Source: an uncultured Erysipelotrichaceae bacterium (GTDB lineage: Bacteria; Bacillota_I; Bacilli_A; Erysipelotrichales; Erysipelotrichaceae). From it: a DNA stretch of 6,243 nt. The stretch lies in assembly GCA_902784015.1 (NCBI GenBank), contig CACZTC010000160.1, positions 1-6,243 of the forward strand, given 5' to 3'. Every line of letters begins with the position of its first letter. The stretch's first letter is position 1. Made by a program: the position numbers and the translations under genes. Under the pieces are notes generated by a model. That model worked only from the letters and a program-made list of their open reading frames with translations, did not search any database and was not told the origin of the DNA. Below are positions 5,864 through 6,243 of the stretch, one piece after another.

Positions 5864-6243
5864 ATGAGAAGAAATATTATTGTTGTATTGATAGTATCTC
5901 TATTATTGATAGGATGCACATATAAAGAAAAAGAAATAGAGATTGTAGATGATAATTATCGCAATATCTATGAAATTTTTGTGGCATCTTTTTATGATAG
6001 TGATGGTGATAGAGTAGGTGATTTAAATGGTGTCAAAGAAAAACTAGATTATATTCAGGATATGGGCTATACAGGTATTTGGATGATGCCAATTAATAAA
6101 TCTAGTTCTTATCATAAATATGATGTAATAGATTATTATGCGATTGATAAAAGCTATGGGACTTTAGAAGACTTTGATGAATTAATAAAAGAAGCTCATC
6201 AAAGAAATATATATATAATCATAGATTTAGTCTTGAATCATAC
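5864..6243 (+). CDS. Lipoprotein alpha-amylase-family enzyme (GH13), N-terminal part, 3' end outside window
   Basis: The first 126 residues are visible. Residues 1-17 are a lipoprotein signal peptide (MRRN, hydrophobic core, lipobox LIGC) with C18 as lipid anchor, so the enzyme should act on the cell surface. From residue 35 the start of a GH13 (beta/alpha)8 barrel is clear: IYEIFVASFYD, an acidic Ca-site-like loop DSDGDRVGDLNG (45-56), LDYIQDMGYTGIWMMP, KYDVIDYYAID, SYGTLEDFDELIKEAH and conserved region I, DLVLNH (121-126). The nucleophile and acid/base residues lie beyond the window. The role is probably hydrolysis of starch or maltodextrin outside the cell, feeding the transporter; exact specificity (alpha-amylase, neopullulanase or alpha-1,6-glucosidase) cannot be decided. 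The start ATG has no SD at a normal distance. ATG 5864 is chosen because it directly precedes a complete signal peptide and no in-frame ATG, GTG or TTG lies between the malK stop and it. Confidence 0.92.
   Translation, partial: MRRNIIVVLIVSLLLIGCTYKEKEIEIVDDNYRNIYEIFVASFYDSDGDRVGDLNGVKEKLDYIQDMGYTGIWMMPINKSSSYHKYDVIDYYAIDKSYGTLEDFDELIKEAHQRNIYIIIDLVLNH

Noticed and set aside
1..6243. CRISPR array, tRNA/rRNA genes, insertion sequences, TGA-as-tryptophan recoding
   Set aside because: There are no regular direct repeats with spacers, RNA-gene motifs, transposase-like frames or terminal repeats, and all tryptophans in these genes use TGG with uninterrupted frames under the standard code.

Overview
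The window holds one gene cluster on the + strand for capturing, importing and breaking down alpha-glucans (maltodextrin or starch fragments). The DNA is AT-rich, codons mostly end in A or T, and all five stop codons seen are TAA. Tryptophan is encoded by TGG and no gene needs TGA recoding. Exported proteins are lipoproteins with a lipobox, and purine-rich Shine-Dalgarno (SD) sites precede most genes. This points to a low-GC Bacillota, possibly a gut Erysipelotrichia- or RF39-like relative of the Mollicutes that uses the standard code. The placement is inference from style; no taxonomic marker is present.

Layout: (1) 1-555, the C-terminal half of a MalK/MsmX/UgpC-type ABC ATPase, cut by the window edge. 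(2) 556-631, a 76-nt gap with a strong but apparently unused SD, a small inverted repeat and the real SD of the next gene. (3) 632-2212, a lipoprotein sugar-binding protein with an acidic Thr/Glu linker and a C-terminal module resembling the starch-binding domains of SusE/SusF. (4) 2213-2285, a long hairpin in a striking purine/pyrimidine/purine tract, followed by the SD of malF. (5) 2286-3818 malF, 3818-4693 malG and 4699-5844 a complete malK-type ATPase, joined by a 1-nt overlap and a 5-nt gap. (6) 5833-5854, a short perfect hairpin over the end of that ATPase gene. (7) 5864 to the end, the N-terminal part of a lipoprotein alpha-amylase-family (GH13) enzyme, cut by the window edge.

Inferred joint function: the anchored GH13 enzyme would cut starch or maltodextrin outside the cell. 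The binding protein, with its extra glucan-binding module, would capture the products. MalF and MalG form the membrane channel and the MalK dimer powers import. The hairpin after the binding-protein gene probably makes that protein more abundant than the membrane parts, as in other malE-malF operons.

The overall arrangement is a recognisable maltodextrin operon, and I see no wholly new system. The points most worth a second look are the starch-binding module fused to the binding protein, the malE-malF intergenic RNA structure that may switch malF translation, the hairpin that hides the only SD near the amylase start, and the two related ATPase genes flanking the transporter.
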